A stretch of DNA of 64,000 bases from Leclercia sp. LSNIH1 (GTDB lineage: Bacteria; Pseudomonadota; Gammaproteobacteria; Enterobacterales; Enterobacteriaceae), in contig NZ_CP026167.1 of assembly GCF_002902985.1 (NCBI RefSeq), positions 3,100,001-3,164,000 of the forward strand. Reading direction: 5' to 3'. The position numbers and the translations under genes are program-made. Each line of letters starts with the position of its first letter. Within the stretch, counting starts at the first letter, position 1. The notes beneath the pieces were generated by a model, which saw nothing but the letters and a program-made list of their open reading frames with translations, was not told where the DNA came from and ran no database searches. Positions 26,531 to 35,324 of this stretch are shown in pieces.

Positions 26531-26770
26531 TTAATCCGCAACCAGCCACATATCGGCTTCTTCAAACATCTCTTCAAGCATACGGTTCAGCTTTTCCCGA
26601 TCGCTTTTACTGGCATCGCTATTCAGGCCGTTCGCCTGCATCGGCTTAACCTTCACCTCGGCATCCGGAAAGATCCGATGCACTCGCTTCGTCAGTTCAG
26701 CCAGGATGATCTCTCTGGCGCCCGGAAGCCCGGCAACATTTCGTTTGTCGTACACCAGTTCAACGAACAT
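26531..26770 (-). CDS. msgA: MsgA, DinI-like family protein
   Basis: A 79-residue DinI-like protein, very close in pattern to Salmonella MsgA (MFVELVYDKRNV…, ending FEEADMWLVAD). DinI binds RecA filaments and tunes the SOS response; MsgA was described as a macrophage survival gene. The acidic C-terminal helix typical of the family is present. AAGGGG precedes the ATG. A LexA box lies 20 bases upstream, so the gene should be SOS-induced. It is flanked by unrelated genes and stands alone. Confidence 0.88.
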   Translation of the reverse strand: MFVELVYDKRNVAGLPGAREIILAELTKRVHRIFPDAEVKVKPMQANGLNSDASKSDREKLNRMLEEMFEEADMWLVAD

Positions 26771-26789
26771 TACATACCCCTTATAAATA

Positions 26790-26805
26790 CTGTTTTAATG
26801 TACAG
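26790..26805 (-). promoter_or_regulatory. LexA (SOS) box of msgA
   Basis: CTGT-TTTAATGT-ACAG fits CTGT-N8-ACAG exactly, with further TA/TA flanking bases agreeing with TACTG…CAGTA. It begins 19 bases upstream of the msgA ATG, where it would cover the promoter. Confidence 0.8.
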
Positions 26806-26855
26806 CATTTTCACCGGGGTAATGATGCCTGTCAAGGTCGCCCGTATGACTGTAT

Positions 26856-27644
26856 TCATAATCGTCGTGCGGTGTCCTCTAACCAGTCAGGGAGGTGTGA
26901 TTGATACCAGGTTTGATACAAGGAGAACGCGCTCTTTTGCCGCTCGTAAAGTAACACAATGACTTCGGTGACAATCCATGCCTTAGCGATGGCAATTTCT
27001 CTCGTTAATTCATTGACACTATGGTGATAAGTTAACGTGCAGTAGCGTTCAGCGAGGTCCGTATACGCTCGCATCGTCCCCATTCCCTTTATAAGTGGGG
27101 CAAGGTCGATAGCAGGACTCCCTTTTCCAAACCGTTCCCAGTCGAACAGCACGACCTCACCGTTTTCTCTTCTTCCCCAGTTACCCGCATTGCTGTCCCC
27201 TGAAATCAGACGGTGGCCGCTAAACAGCACATCACTACGCTGCTGAAATTGCTGAAGCTGCCGTGCGCTTTTTTCAGGTAACGCCAGCAGGATGAGCGCT
27301 TTTTCGAGCGCCCTCTCTGACCATGAGTGCGGGTGGTAATGCCATGCGGTATTCACCGGATAACGGTGCAGACGTGCCAGCATCGTGAGAACCTCATCAC
27401 TGGCGACATCAGACTGTTCAACCGGGTAAGGAATATACTCCATGCATAATTTGCGCAGGGTGGCATCGGCGGAAAAGAGCGCCGGAGTCGCAATGCCCGC
27501 CTCGTTAAGCGACGTCGCAGCGTTCTGATAAAAACCAAACTCCACCGCGCCAACAGGAGACTTTTCAATAACGGCCTGACCGCTATGACTGACCGTTAGC
27601 GCCACATTGGCGGCACCCATTCTGGATAAATCCCGTGCAGGCAT
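26856..27644 (-). CDS. Aminoglycoside/choline-kinase-like phosphotransferase
   Basis: A 262-residue protein of the APH fold. The catalytic segment reads ISGDSNAGNWG, equivalent to the Brenner motif HGDxxxxN but with Ser in place of His; the metal-binding FDWERFGKGSPAIDLA follows. The catalytic Asp and Asn remain, so activity is possible. Its substrate is unknown; many such proteins are sugar, choline or macrolide kinases, and this should not be read as proof of drug resistance. GAGGAT precedes the ATG. No clear operon partner. Confidence 0.75.
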   Translation of the reverse strand: MPARDLSRMGAANVALTVSHSGQAVIEKSPVGAVEFGFYQNAATSLNEAGIATPALFSADATLRKLCMEYIPYPVEQSDVASDEVLTMLARLHRYPVNTAWHYHPHSWSERALEKALILLALPEKSARQLQQFQQRSDVLFSGHRLISGDSNAGNWGRRENGEVVLFDWERFGKGSPAIDLAPLIKGMGTMRAYTDLAERYCTLTYHHSVNELTREIAIAKAWIVTEVIVLLYERQKSAFSLYQTWYQSHLPDWLEDTARRL

Positions 27645-27754
27645 AGACGATCCTCTCAGCAGTAGCGGGTGGGTTGCTCAGGATCCAGAGTGTAACGTAA
27701 ATGGGCCGTTGCGCTAAAAACTGCCGCCCGCGTTGCAGGCGGCAGTGGAGACGA

Positions 27755-29944
27755 TCAGAATAAGACCGAGTAGTTCAGGCCGAAGGTACGACCGCGGCCT
27801 TTGTAGGTATAGAGGTTTTCAGCACCGTAGGTTGGGCTGTAGAGACCCGGTGCGCGCTGGCCCCATGCGGTGGTGTAGTCTTCATCCAGCAGGTTTTCGA
27901 CGCTGAAGCTCAGCTTACCGACCGGCAGAAGATAACTGCCTAAGAAGTCCACGGTGTTATAGCCATCGATCTTCTTACCGGCTTCATCAGAGAGGTCGAA
28001 CGTCTGGGTGCTTTGCATACGCAACGTCCAGTCGCCCGGCGCCCAGGTAACCCATGCGCTCATTTTAGACGGGCTGGCGCTGTCTACCGTCAGCTTTTCC
28101 CACTTTCCGTCGACGCGGGTTTCCGATTTGATGACGTTGAAGTTTGTACCGGTGCTCCACTCGCTGTCAGTGAAGAAATAGTCGATTTGGCCTTCAACAC
28201 CGTAGATACGACGTTCGTCATCTTCAACGTTGATGGTCATGTCGCTTTTATTAATGTTGATGGTTTTGTCAGACAGAGAGTAATACCCGGCAATCTGCGT
28301 GCGCAGGTTATCCCCGGTGTAACGCCAGCCCAGCTCGTAGGCATCAACTTTGATCCCGTCGAGTTTTGAGTCGTTCACGTTCACGCTGTTGACCAGGCGA
28401 TAATGGCCGTTCACCAGCTGATAGGTGCCGGAGCCATAATATTTCGCCAGATCCGGGATCTCAAAGCCCTGGGAGAAGTTAAACCACAGCTGCTGGCGTT
28501 CGGTCAGATGACCCAGAATACCGGCGTTAAACAGCAGGTTGTTGTAATCCGTCTTTCCGCCCGGCACGGCGTCTGCGGAGGTCGCTCTGCCCGTGGCAAT
28601 GGCCTGCTGCTGCGTATAGCCAATAAAATCATCGACCTTGTTTTCCGTGTACTGATAGCGCACGCCGCCGCTCAGGGTGATCGCGGAGAAGTCGTAGCTA
28701 CTTTGCAGGAACGGGGCGAGGTTAGTAATGCTGTAGCCCGGATAGCGTCCAACGTTATAGGCATTATCCAGCTTCATCCCCCCGCTGGCCGCCGCCTTGC
28801 TGAGGTCGAAAAATTGCTGGTTGGCGTCGAAGGTTTCATGCTCGGCATCCACACCCCATGTCAGCGTCAATGCCTCCACCGGCTTGCTGTTGATGGTGAG
28901 CTTGCCGCCGTAGAAATCGGTTTTTTGCTGCGATGCGCCAATGCTGGTGACCCGACCGCCGGAAAGCGTAGGGAAGGGGTAATAGGTCAGGCTCTCATCG
29001 CGGTAGTAAATCTGGGCGAGCAGATCCTGGCCCCAGAAATCGGTGTTGGAATATTGCAGGTTAATCAGGTGACGTTCGGTGCCGGGGATACGGTCGGAGT
29101 CGAGATTGTTTTTGTTATAGGCGTTGCCCGCGCCCGTTACTGCCGAGAAGTTCTCGCCCAGATAAAGGCCGTGCTTACCGTCAGATTCACTTTTGTAATA
29201 CTGCGTGGTGAGCTGCAACTGCTGATGATCGTCGATATTCAGCGTGCCGGTGCCCATCACGTCCAGACGGTCAGAGTATTGCAAACCGGTCTGGGTGTTA
29301 TCGATGATCACCTCATCGCCATTGCCATCGTACCAGCCGCCAAAGCGCTGATAGGCCACTGACAGGCGCCCGGAAGCGTTATCGTTGCCACCGCTCACCG
29401 CCGCTGCGACGTTCTCGTCATTATCGTTATGGCTGTTGAAGCCGGTTTTCAGGCCGGTCTGGAACTCGACTTCCGTTTCCGGCTGGCCCTTTTTGGTGAC
29501 GATATTGATTAAGCCGCCGGTACTGCCGCCGCCGTAGAGGGAGGTGGCGCCGGAGATGACCTCAATGCGGGAAATATTAAACGGATCGATTGAGTCCAGC
29601 TGGCGGCTGTCGCTGCGCGAGGAGTTTAAACGCACGCCGTCCACCATCACCATCATGGATCGACCACGCATATTCATCCCGTAGTTGGTGCGCCCCTGGC
29701 TGCTAACGTCCATGCCGGGAATTAATTGCGCCAGCACCTCTTTCAGCTCCTTACCCCCCTGAACCTGCTGTTCAATTTCAGCCTGTTCCACAACCCAGGT
29801 GGTCTGCGCCATGTCGGTGATGCTGTGATTGGTACGGCTGGCAGCGACCACCAGCGTCTCATCTTTTTGTACTTCGGCAGAGGCATTGGCGGCTAATGTC
29901 ATGAATAAACAAGAGCTTAGCGCGCGATAACTGTGCGATTTCAT
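27755..29944 (-). CDS. iutA: IutA-like TonB-dependent ferric siderophore receptor
   Basis: An outer-membrane receptor of about 729 residues, close in pattern and length to the ferric-aerobactin receptor IutA. After a signal peptide (…LAANASA) come a TonB box-like DETLVVAAS, the plug domain (GGKELKEVLAQLIPGMDVSS, VRLNSSRSDSRQLDSIDPFN) and a 22-strand barrel ending GRTFGLNYSVLF with the usual terminal Phe. The start is taken at ATG 29944 (MKSHSY); an ATG four codons earlier is possible. Fur-box sequences lie 75 bp upstream. No iucABCD genes are nearby, so it may take up aerobactin or a similar siderophore made by others. Confidence 0.85.
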   Translation of the reverse strand: MKSHSYRALSSCLFMTLAANASAEVQKDETLVVAASRTNHSITDMAQTTWVVEQAEIEQQVQGGKELKEVLAQLIPGMDVSSQGRTNYGMNMRGRSMMVMVDGVRLNSSRSDSRQLDSIDPFNISRIEVISGATSLYGGGSTGGLINIVTKKGQPETEVEFQTGLKTGFNSHNDNDENVAAAVSGGNDNASGRLSVAYQRFGGWYDGNGDEVIIDNTQTGLQYSDRLDVMGTGTLNIDDHQQLQLTTQYYKSESDGKHGLYLGENFSAVTGAGNAYNKNNLDSDRIPGTERHLINLQYSNTDFWGQDLLAQIYYRDESLTYYPFPTLSGGRVTSIGASQQKTDFYGGKLTINSKPVEALTLTWGVDAEHETFDANQQFFDLSKAAASGGMKLDNAYNVGRYPGYSITNLAPFLQSSYDFSAITLSGGVRYQYTENKVDDFIGYTQQQAIATGRATSADAVPGGKTDYNNLLFNAGILGHLTERQQLWFNFSQGFEIPDLAKYYGSGTYQLVNGHYRLVNSVNVNDSKLDGIKVDAYELGWRYTGDNLRTQIAGYYSLSDKTININKSDMTINVEDDERRIYGVEGQIDYFFTDSEWSTGTNFNVIKSETRVDGKWEKLTVDSASPSKMSAWVTWAPGDWTLRMQSTQTFDLSDEAGKKIDGYNTVDFLGSYLLPVGKLSFSVENLLDEDYTTAWGQRAPGLYSPTYGAENLYTYKGRGRTFGLNYSVLF

Positions 29945-30019
29945 TATTGTGATCATCCTGATTTTTCAACGAGCCGGAGGCATGGACGCCCCGTAGCGCA
30001 AAAACATCACCGCAGAGGT

Positions 30020-30055
30020 GATAGTGATTATCAAGATGATATGAATAATCATTTC
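30020..30055 (-). promoter_or_regulatory. Fur boxes upstream of iutA
   Basis: Two adjacent segments, GATAGTGATTATCAAGATG (14 of 19 to the Fur consensus) and GATATGAATAATCATTTC (13 of 19 with its next base), lie 75–110 bp before iutA. They indicate repression by Fur when iron is sufficient. Confidence 0.7.
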
Positions 30056-30255
30056 AATGTAAACAGGTAATGTTAAAAATTGTTTCTACAATGGCATGAT
30101 ATTTATGTGGTTTTGGGGGCCGCCGCCGCTTAAGTGGGGAAATACCAGAGGTTGCCCCACGTGCGTCGCTGTCGTCACGACAGTAATCGCTTACTATGGT
30201 GATGAATCATCCCCGCCATTATCTGGCAGGGATCTCAGCATCGCTGATACAGCGC

Positions 30256-31458
30256 TCAGGCTTCATTTTTACAGGGCTCAGCGATTACCACAGGTTTTCT
30301 GAGCTTTTCTGACAGCAGCAGACTGATCAGCGCCAGCAAAATAAAGGTCACCGATATGCCGGCCAGCCCGTAAAATCCCGCCAGGGGATAAACCCACGAG
30401 GCTACCGCCGAGCCAAATCCGATGCCGCCGAACATAAAGGCGCTGGTCAGCGCCAGAGCGATACCACGGTGCCGGACAGACGACAGTTCAACGATCCTGC
30501 GTTGCTGACTGGGCCAGAGCAGATCGGTGGCAAAGGCCCAGACAACGAGCATCACCAGCAACACGCCCAACATTTTCGGCAGCAGGGCAATCAGCGCGGT
30601 GTCGATGATCAGCAGCGTCATGCCCGCCATCAGCAACCTTTCAGACGTAAAGCGCGCGGCGGCTCGGGTGACCCAGAGGTTGCCCAGCACCCCAGCGATG
30701 CCCAGTACGGCAAGCGCCGCGGAGAGAGCCTGTGTCCCGCCGGTGTAGGTATCGCGTATGAGCGGGGCGATGAACGAATAAAAGCTGTAAACGCCGGAGG
30801 TAATGAAAAACACTACCAGGAATGCCGTCAGGTATTTTCCTTGTGACAGGACGCTGACCATCTCAGTGAGCCGGATGTGCGACCCTGTGCGCTCATCCGG
30901 CACCGTCAGGAGGATGTTCAGCCCGCTCAAAAGGCTTACGCCGCCCACCAGGGCAAAAAGCGCTTTTGCTCCCCACAGGCTGGCAATCCACGCGGCGAGG
31001 GGAATACCGGCGAGGCTCGCCATCGATACCCCCAGGAGTACCATGCCGATAGCGCGACCGCGTTGCTCTTCATGAACCAGCTCTGAACCCAGCGCAACCA
31101 GCACCGGGCCGATAAATCCTGCCCCTGCGCCCATCAGTATGCGGGAGGCGAGTAGCGCATCGTAGGAGGGTGACAGCGCAAACGCGAAGGCGCCAGAGCC
31201 AAAAAGCCCGATGCCCGTGAGCACCAGCTGGCGACGGCGCCAGTGACCAAACATCACCTGAACCAGTGGGGCGGCCAGGGCAAAGGTCAGGCCGAAAATA
31301 CTTAGCAAGCGTGCGCTCTGTGCATCGGTCAGCTGCCAGGCGGCGGAAATAGCGGGCAGGCTACCCGCGACAGAGAGCGCACCGGTCGCCTGGACAAAAT
31401 AGGCGATGCTCAGCGCGCGCAGGGCACGGCGCTGGGAAGCGGTGATAACAGCGTTCAT
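30256..31458 (-). CDS. MFS transporter (AraJ/DHA1-like)
   Basis: A 400-residue, twelve-helix major facilitator. The N-terminal half has SLPAISAAWQLT and GAGAGFIGPVLVALGSELV, typical of DHA1 exporters. CGGAGATGG precedes the ATG. It lies 44 bases downstream of an SDR gene on the same strand, so SDR and exporter may form one operon under the GlxA-type regulator at 32612. Substrate unknown. Confidence 0.83.
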   Translation of the reverse strand: MNAVITASQRRALRALSIAYFVQATGALSVAGSLPAISAAWQLTDAQSARLLSIFGLTFALAAPLVQVMFGHWRRRQLVLTGIGLFGSGAFAFALSPSYDALLASRILMGAGAGFIGPVLVALGSELVHEEQRGRAIGMVLLGVSMASLAGIPLAAWIASLWGAKALFALVGGVSLLSGLNILLTVPDERTGSHIRLTEMVSVLSQGKYLTAFLVVFFITSGVYSFYSFIAPLIRDTYTGGTQALSAALAVLGIAGVLGNLWVTRAAARFTSERLLMAGMTLLIIDTALIALLPKMLGVLLVMLVVWAFATDLLWPSQQRRIVELSSVRHRGIALALTSAFMFGGIGFGSAVASWVYPLAGFYGLAGISVTFILLALISLLLSEKLRKPVVIAEPCKNEA

Positions 31459-31502
31459 GATCCATCTCCGGAAAGAACAGGGGCGCGAGGCCCCTGCAGA
31501 GC

Positions 31503-32264
31503 TTACTGAACAGGGATTGGGTTATCCGCGACCGACTGGTTGAACTGGTTTACCAGGGTATGCTCGTTTGCCCCCGGGTTATCGCGCACAGGCAGCACGC
31601 GATCGACGATAGCTTCAATGGTGTCTGTACCGAGCTTGTCAAACGTCTCGCTGATGAACGCCTCCAGCGGCATGGCGCGCGGGTCACCGCTCTTGTAAAT
31701 CAGATCCGTATCCACCCACGGCGGGGAAATTTCGATGACCTGCACGCTGGTGTCGCGCAGCAGGAAGCGCTGGGAAAGGGTGTAGGAGTGAATCGCGGCT
31801 TTCGTCGCCGAATAGAGCGCGTTGGTGGCCAGCGGCAGGAAGGCCAGCACCGAGCTGTTGTTGATCAGTACGGCGTCTGGCTGCTGTTTGAGGTGCTCAA
31901 TAAACGCCGCGCTGACGCGCACCGGCCCCAGAATATTGGTGTTCAGCAGCGTAACCGCCTGGGCGTCATCCAGCTCGCCTGCCGCGTTGTCAAACGGCAT
32001 GATACCGGCGTTATTGATGACCACATTCAGGGCCGGATAGCGCTTCAGCACCTGCTCTGCGGCGGCCTGAATGCTGTCGGCGCGGGTCACATCCAGCACC
32101 ACATAATCCATGCCCGGACTGGCGGCGGTGACATCCTTCAGCAGCGCCTCCCGGCGCCCGGAAATGATCACCTGGTTACCCAGCTGATGGAATTTTTCTG
32201 CCATTGCGCGGCCGATGCCAGAGGTGCCGCCAGTGATAAAGATGGTGTTATTGGTCAGTTTCAT
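31503..32264 (-). CDS. Short-chain dehydrogenase/reductase (DltE-like)
   Basis: A 253-residue NAD(P)-dependent oxidoreductase. Rossmann motif TGGTSGIGRAMAE, NNAG at about residue 88, catalytic Ser in NNSSV, and YSATK (YxxxK) are all present, so it should be active. The start is ATG 32264 (MKLTNNT), preceded by AAGGAG; the longer frame is spurious. The stop codon of a 65-residue frame overlaps its ribosome-binding site. It resembles DltE-type proteins. The substrate is not inferable. Confidence 0.88.
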   Translation of the reverse strand: MKLTNNTIFITGGTSGIGRAMAEKFHQLGNQVIISGRREALLKDVTAASPGMDYVVLDVTRADSIQAAAEQVLKRYPALNVVINNAGIMPFDNAAGELDDAQAVTLLNTNILGPVRVSAAFIEHLKQQPDAVLINNSSVLAFLPLATNALYSATKAAIHSYTLSQRFLLRDTSVQVIEISPPWVDTDLIYKSGDPRAMPLEAFISETFDKLGTDTIEAIVDRVLPVRDNPGANEHTLVNQFNQSVADNPIPVQ

Positions 32265-32268
32265 GGTC

Positions 32269-32466
32269 TTACTCCTTCGCAGAATCGTTAAGGGACGGAA
32301 TGGTAATACGTGGGTCGCGAGCAAATCCGATGAGCACCGCGTCAACCCTCTCCCGTGCGCTCATGACGATAGTTGGATCGCGCGGGTCAACCGACAGACC
32401 GTCATTGTCACAGCACGGCGTGGCGGTGGCGCGGACCAGGTGGGTATGCTGCGTCATGTTGTTCAC
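32269..32466 (-). CDS. Small hypothetical protein before the SDR gene
   Basis: A 65-residue frame (MNNMTQHTHLVRATATPCCDN…) ending 4 bases before the SDR start. Its stop codon overlaps the SDR Shine-Dalgarno, the spacing seen in coupled operons. It has a CC pair but no recognised domain. It could instead be a leader or chance frame, as codon character is not strongly protein-like. ATG at 32457 (MTQHTH) is an alternative start. Confidence 0.4.
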   Translation of the reverse strand: MNNMTQHTHLVRATATPCCDNDGLSVDPRDPTIVMSARERVDAVLIGFARDPRITIPSLNDSAKE

Positions 32467-32611
32467 CTTGTCAGTTATCGGGTCGGTGAATACATAGTAC
32501 GCAGTCAGGTGCCGGCGCGGCTGACGAGAAAGGTCGTGATTTCGGACATCATGATGGCCGGATGCCGGTCATCATGAGTCAGGAGGGTGAGGAGCCAGAA
32601 AAAGAGGAGGG

Positions 32612-33553
32612 TCAGGCTTTGCCGGTGCGCAGCGACTGGGGGGGAATGCCGTAACCCCGGATAAAGACCTCGCGCATATGACGGCGATCGCGGAAGCCGG
32701 ATTCACGGGCAATGACCTCCATCGACAGCTTGCTCTGCTCGATCAGCAGCCGGGCATTTTCCAGCCGCAGTCCTTCAATCGCTTTGGCTGGCGATTTTCC
32801 CGTTTCAGTGCGGAACAGGCGGCTGAGCTGCCGCGCGCTGACGTGGACCGCATCCGCAATGCTCTCGATGGTCAGGGGTTTGCTGAGGTTGTTGCGCGCA
32901 TACTCCAGGGCTGACTGCAGGCGGTCGCTGCGGGGAGCGAGCATCAGCATCTCAGAGTGCTGCGTCTGCCCGCCGGAGCGACGGTGGTGCATCACCAGCA
33001 GATGGGCCACGGAGCGGGCCACTTCGGCACCGAGATCTTTCTCAACCATGCCCAGCGCCATATCCAGCCCGGCGGTAAGCCCCGCTGATGTCCAGATTGC
33101 GTCGTCAATAATAAAGATGCGATCTTCTTCTACCCGGGTAGTGGGATGCAGGGACTTGAGACTCTGCGCATGCATCCAGTGGGTAGTGGCGCGACGGTCA
33201 GATAACAGGCCCGCCTGACCCAGCACGAATGCCCCGGTACAGATCCCTGCCACCCGACGCGCCTGGGGCGCGTGCGTCTGCAGAAAATCAACAATGCCCT
33301 GCGATGCGGGCAGCTCCAGGGGCGTCAACACGCCCGCCACCAGCCAGGTATCGATCTCCATATTTGCAGCAACAGGCTGGCTGTCAACGCCGAAGCCGTA
33401 AGAGGTTTTCACAGAACCGCCGCGCTCTGAATAAACGTTACAGTCATAAAAAGGTTCGCCAGCCACCTGATTCGCAAACTCAAAGATACTCAGCGTGGAC
33501 AACCCCAGAACCTGAAAATGATCGGAAATCAGTAAGCCTACCCGGTGCATCAT
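32612..33553 (-). CDS. GlxA-family AraC-type regulator
   Basis: A 313-residue regulator with a DJ-1/PfpI-like domain (about 1–185, GICTGAFVLGQAGLL) and a C-terminal AraC domain (about 215–310; SARQLSRLFRTETGKSP and RESGFRDRRHMREVFI). The start is ATG 33553 (MMHRVGL), following CAGGAG; the longer open frame upstream is not coding. It is upstream of, and on the same strand as, the small ORF–SDR–MFS set, 145 bp away, and is their likely regulator. Confidence 0.88.
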   Translation of the reverse strand: MMHRVGLLISDHFQVLGLSTLSIFEFANQVAGEPFYDCNVYSERGGSVKTSYGFGVDSQPVAANMEIDTWLVAGVLTPLELPASQGIVDFLQTHAPQARRVAGICTGAFVLGQAGLLSDRRATTHWMHAQSLKSLHPTTRVEEDRIFIIDDAIWTSAGLTAGLDMALGMVEKDLGAEVARSVAHLLVMHHRRSGGQTQHSEMLMLAPRSDRLQSALEYARNNLSKPLTIESIADAVHVSARQLSRLFRTETGKSPAKAIEGLRLENARLLIEQSKLSMEVIARESGFRDRRHMREVFIRGYGIPPQSLRTGKA

Positions 33554-33611
33554 TGTCTCCTGATACTTCTTTGACCAATACGCATCTGCGGTCAGTCTGG
33601 ACGAAACCAGG

Positions 33612-33755
33612 ATGAACACAGACGTTGACTGCGTGTTTCTGGATGATGCGGAAGCACACATTGCCCGCCAGGCACAGCAGGCGGGGGCAGAATATAAAAT
33701 CACCGCAAGCGCTAGCGGCAATCAGGTTGATATGACCGCAACGCTGTCAAAATAA
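33612..33755 (+). pseudogene. C-terminal fragment of a small DUF1471-like exported protein
   Basis: A 47-codon frame reads VFLDDAEAHIARQAQQAGAE, then YKITASASGNQVDMTATLSK and stops. The pattern (ARxAxxAGAxYYxI … ATLYK) resembles the end of BhsA/McbA/YdgH-type (DUF1471) stress proteins. No signal peptide or N-terminal half is found upstream, so it is probably a remnant. A good terminator follows. Confidence 0.4.
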
Positions 33756-33762
33756 GCCCGGT

Positions 33763-33789
33763 AAGGCCATTCCCCTGAAATGGCCTTTT
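33763..33789 (+). terminator. Intrinsic terminator
   Basis: AAGGCCATT and AATGGCCTT form a 9-bp stem with a 7-base loop, ending in TTTT. It follows the DUF1471-like fragment on the plus strand and, being symmetrical, could also serve the convergent LysR gene at 33791. Confidence 0.7.
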
Positions 33790-33790
33790 A

Positions 33791-34753
33791 TCAGGCGCTG
33801 TCCGCGGGTTGCGCATCCTGAGCACCTGGCAAAAAAGCAGGATGAGTGTGCATCAGCGCCGTGACAGCTTTGAGTTTTTCACGCAGCTGCGCATGTAGCT
33901 CGCGTATCGCAGGCGAGAACTGTTTACGGTGAGGGCAGATAAGGTTAAGTGGCACCCCCTCCCCAGGCTGTTCCGGCAGCAACACCTCAAGCCGGCCTGC
34001 CAGCACGTCTGCGCTAACATCGATCCATGATTTATAGGCAATACCCATTCCCGCCACGGCCCAGCGACGGGCAAGATCCGCATCGTCACACAGCATCCGG
34101 CTGCTCACCGTCAGCTGGCGTCTGCCGCCCTTTTCCGGGAAGGTCCATTTGTCATAAACATGACCGTTCAGCGTATAAAGCAGACAGTGATGCAGAGCCA
34201 GCTCGTCGAGCTGTCGTGGGCGGCCCTTCTTATTCAGATAGGCGGGAGAGGCGACCAGTACACGCCGGTTATCTTCCGCCAGAGGCAAAGCAACGTAGCT
34301 GCTGTTTTCCAGAACGCCGTAGCGGATAGCCACGTCCACCGGATCGCGAAACACATCGCTGACGTTATCGGATATGAAGATACGCAGCGATACTCCGGGA
34401 TGCTTCTCGCAGAACGCAGTGATTACGGGCAGTAAAACGTTGCGCCCGAGATCTGAGGGGACGGAAATTTTTAGCTCACCCTGGATTTCATTTTCTCCGC
34501 TCTGAAGTCGCTCCGCGCCCGCTTGCAGAATATTCAGCATCTCCTGCGCATAGGGCAGCCAGGCTTCCCCTTCGGCGGTGAGACGCAGGCTGCGGGTTGA
34601 GCGGGCAAACAGCCGTTTATTCAGATCCCGCTCAAGGCGATTGACCGCCGCGCTGACCTGGCCGGGGAGAATATCGGCTTCGCGCGCGGCGCTGGAAAAA
34701 CTGCCCAGCGCGGCGGAACGGACGAACAAGGTCACATCTTCAAGACGTATCAT
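33791..34753 (-). CDS. LysR-type regulator
   Basis: A 320-residue LysR protein: MIRLEDVTLFVRSAALGSFS, then a helix-turn-helix with SSAAREADILPGQVSAAVNRLE and the effector domain. The C-terminal 20 residues (FLPGAQDAQPADSA) extend past the usual domain. It has no clear divergent partner, because the sequence to its right is decayed. It may have lost its target gene. Confidence 0.85.
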   Translation of the reverse strand: MIRLEDVTLFVRSAALGSFSSAAREADILPGQVSAAVNRLERDLNKRLFARSTRSLRLTAEGEAWLPYAQEMLNILQAGAERLQSGENEIQGELKISVPSDLGRNVLLPVITAFCEKHPGVSLRIFISDNVSDVFRDPVDVAIRYGVLENSSYVALPLAEDNRRVLVASPAYLNKKGRPRQLDELALHHCLLYTLNGHVYDKWTFPEKGGRRQLTVSSRMLCDDADLARRWAVAGMGIAYKSWIDVSADVLAGRLEVLLPEQPGEGVPLNLICPHRKQFSPAIRELHAQLREKLKAVTALMHTHPAFLPGAQDAQPADSA

Positions 34754-35127
34754 GCAGGCTCCAGAGTACGAAATGCTTTCTGTTTCACGCTGACAGCGGG
34801 CTTATCGTTAGCGGGCAGGTTTCAGCCAGGGTAGACCAGATAATGTCAGCCATCACGTCGCGATTCTCTCCGGCGTCCTCTTCAGGAATGTTCAGCCCTG
34901 GCTGTGCCACAACTGCGCTGCGGAAGTTGCGCACAAGGGTCAGCGCTTCGACAGGCTCGCGGCAAGCGTTAACCAGAAAACAGCCGTCAAAGGCGGGGGT
35001 TGTTGAAGGGCGCAGCCAGAAGGAAGGCCTCAATGTTGTCCCAGCCATGCGGTTGTTTTTCCAGCAAAAACCAATCGTTTTAATATGCGTTCTGCGCGCC
35101 AAAAAAGCCAGACTGCGGAAAATAAAA

Positions 35128-35141
35128 AAACCGATCGGTTT
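35128..35141. promoter_or_regulatory. Perfect 14-bp palindrome, operator-like
   Basis: AAACCGATCGGTTT is fully symmetrical and sits in an A+T-rich stretch just upstream of the TetR-like remnant. Such sites are typical of TetR-type operators. It may be an orphan operator or be bound by a regulator encoded elsewhere. Confidence 0.5.
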
Positions 35142-35225
35142 AAAATTCCTTGCTTGTTGAGCAAGGCCGCGCCGGGCCTGGCAAAACCTGTTGCAGGGGG
35201 CGCACCCGCCACATCTTCGTTAACG

Positions 35226-35257
35226 AAAAAAGGCCCGGCGCTTCACGCACCGGGCCC
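35226..35257 (-). terminator. Intrinsic terminator of the carboxymuconolactone-decarboxylase-like gene
   Basis: GGCCCGG (35232–35238) pairs with CCGGGCC (35250–35256), followed on the minus strand by TTTTTT. It lies about 70 bases past the stop of the gene at 35325. Confidence 0.85.
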
Positions 35258-35324
35258 GTTAAAAAGTAAAAAATCAGGAGAGGCGTAGGGTTACGCTCTC
35301 CTGCGTCGCTGACGTTATGAAACC

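Larger units (their letters stand above)
34754..35324. other. 571-bp region with remnants, a palindrome and a terminator
   Basis: No intact gene is supported. A minus frame at 34785–35102 contains GGCFLVN-like sequence (DGCFLVNACREPVEALTLVR) that recalls the C-terminal domain of TetR-type regulators, but helix-turn-helix sequence is missing, so it is at best a remnant. A 14-bp palindrome (35128–35141) lies upstream of it. A terminator for the next gene occupies 35226–35257. Confidence 0.5.

Noticed and set aside
28403..29362. A 319-codon plus-strand frame opposite iutA
   Set aside because: The receptor on the minus strand explains the sequence fully; the frame has no start context.
30096..30302. 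A 68-codon plus-strand frame downstream of the iutA promoter region
   Set aside because: It runs into the 3' end of the MFS gene, with no ribosome-binding site or motif.
34785..35102. A possible TetR-type gene
   Set aside because: Only a weak C-terminal resemblance; no helix-turn-helix, no start signal. Described as part of the gap instead.
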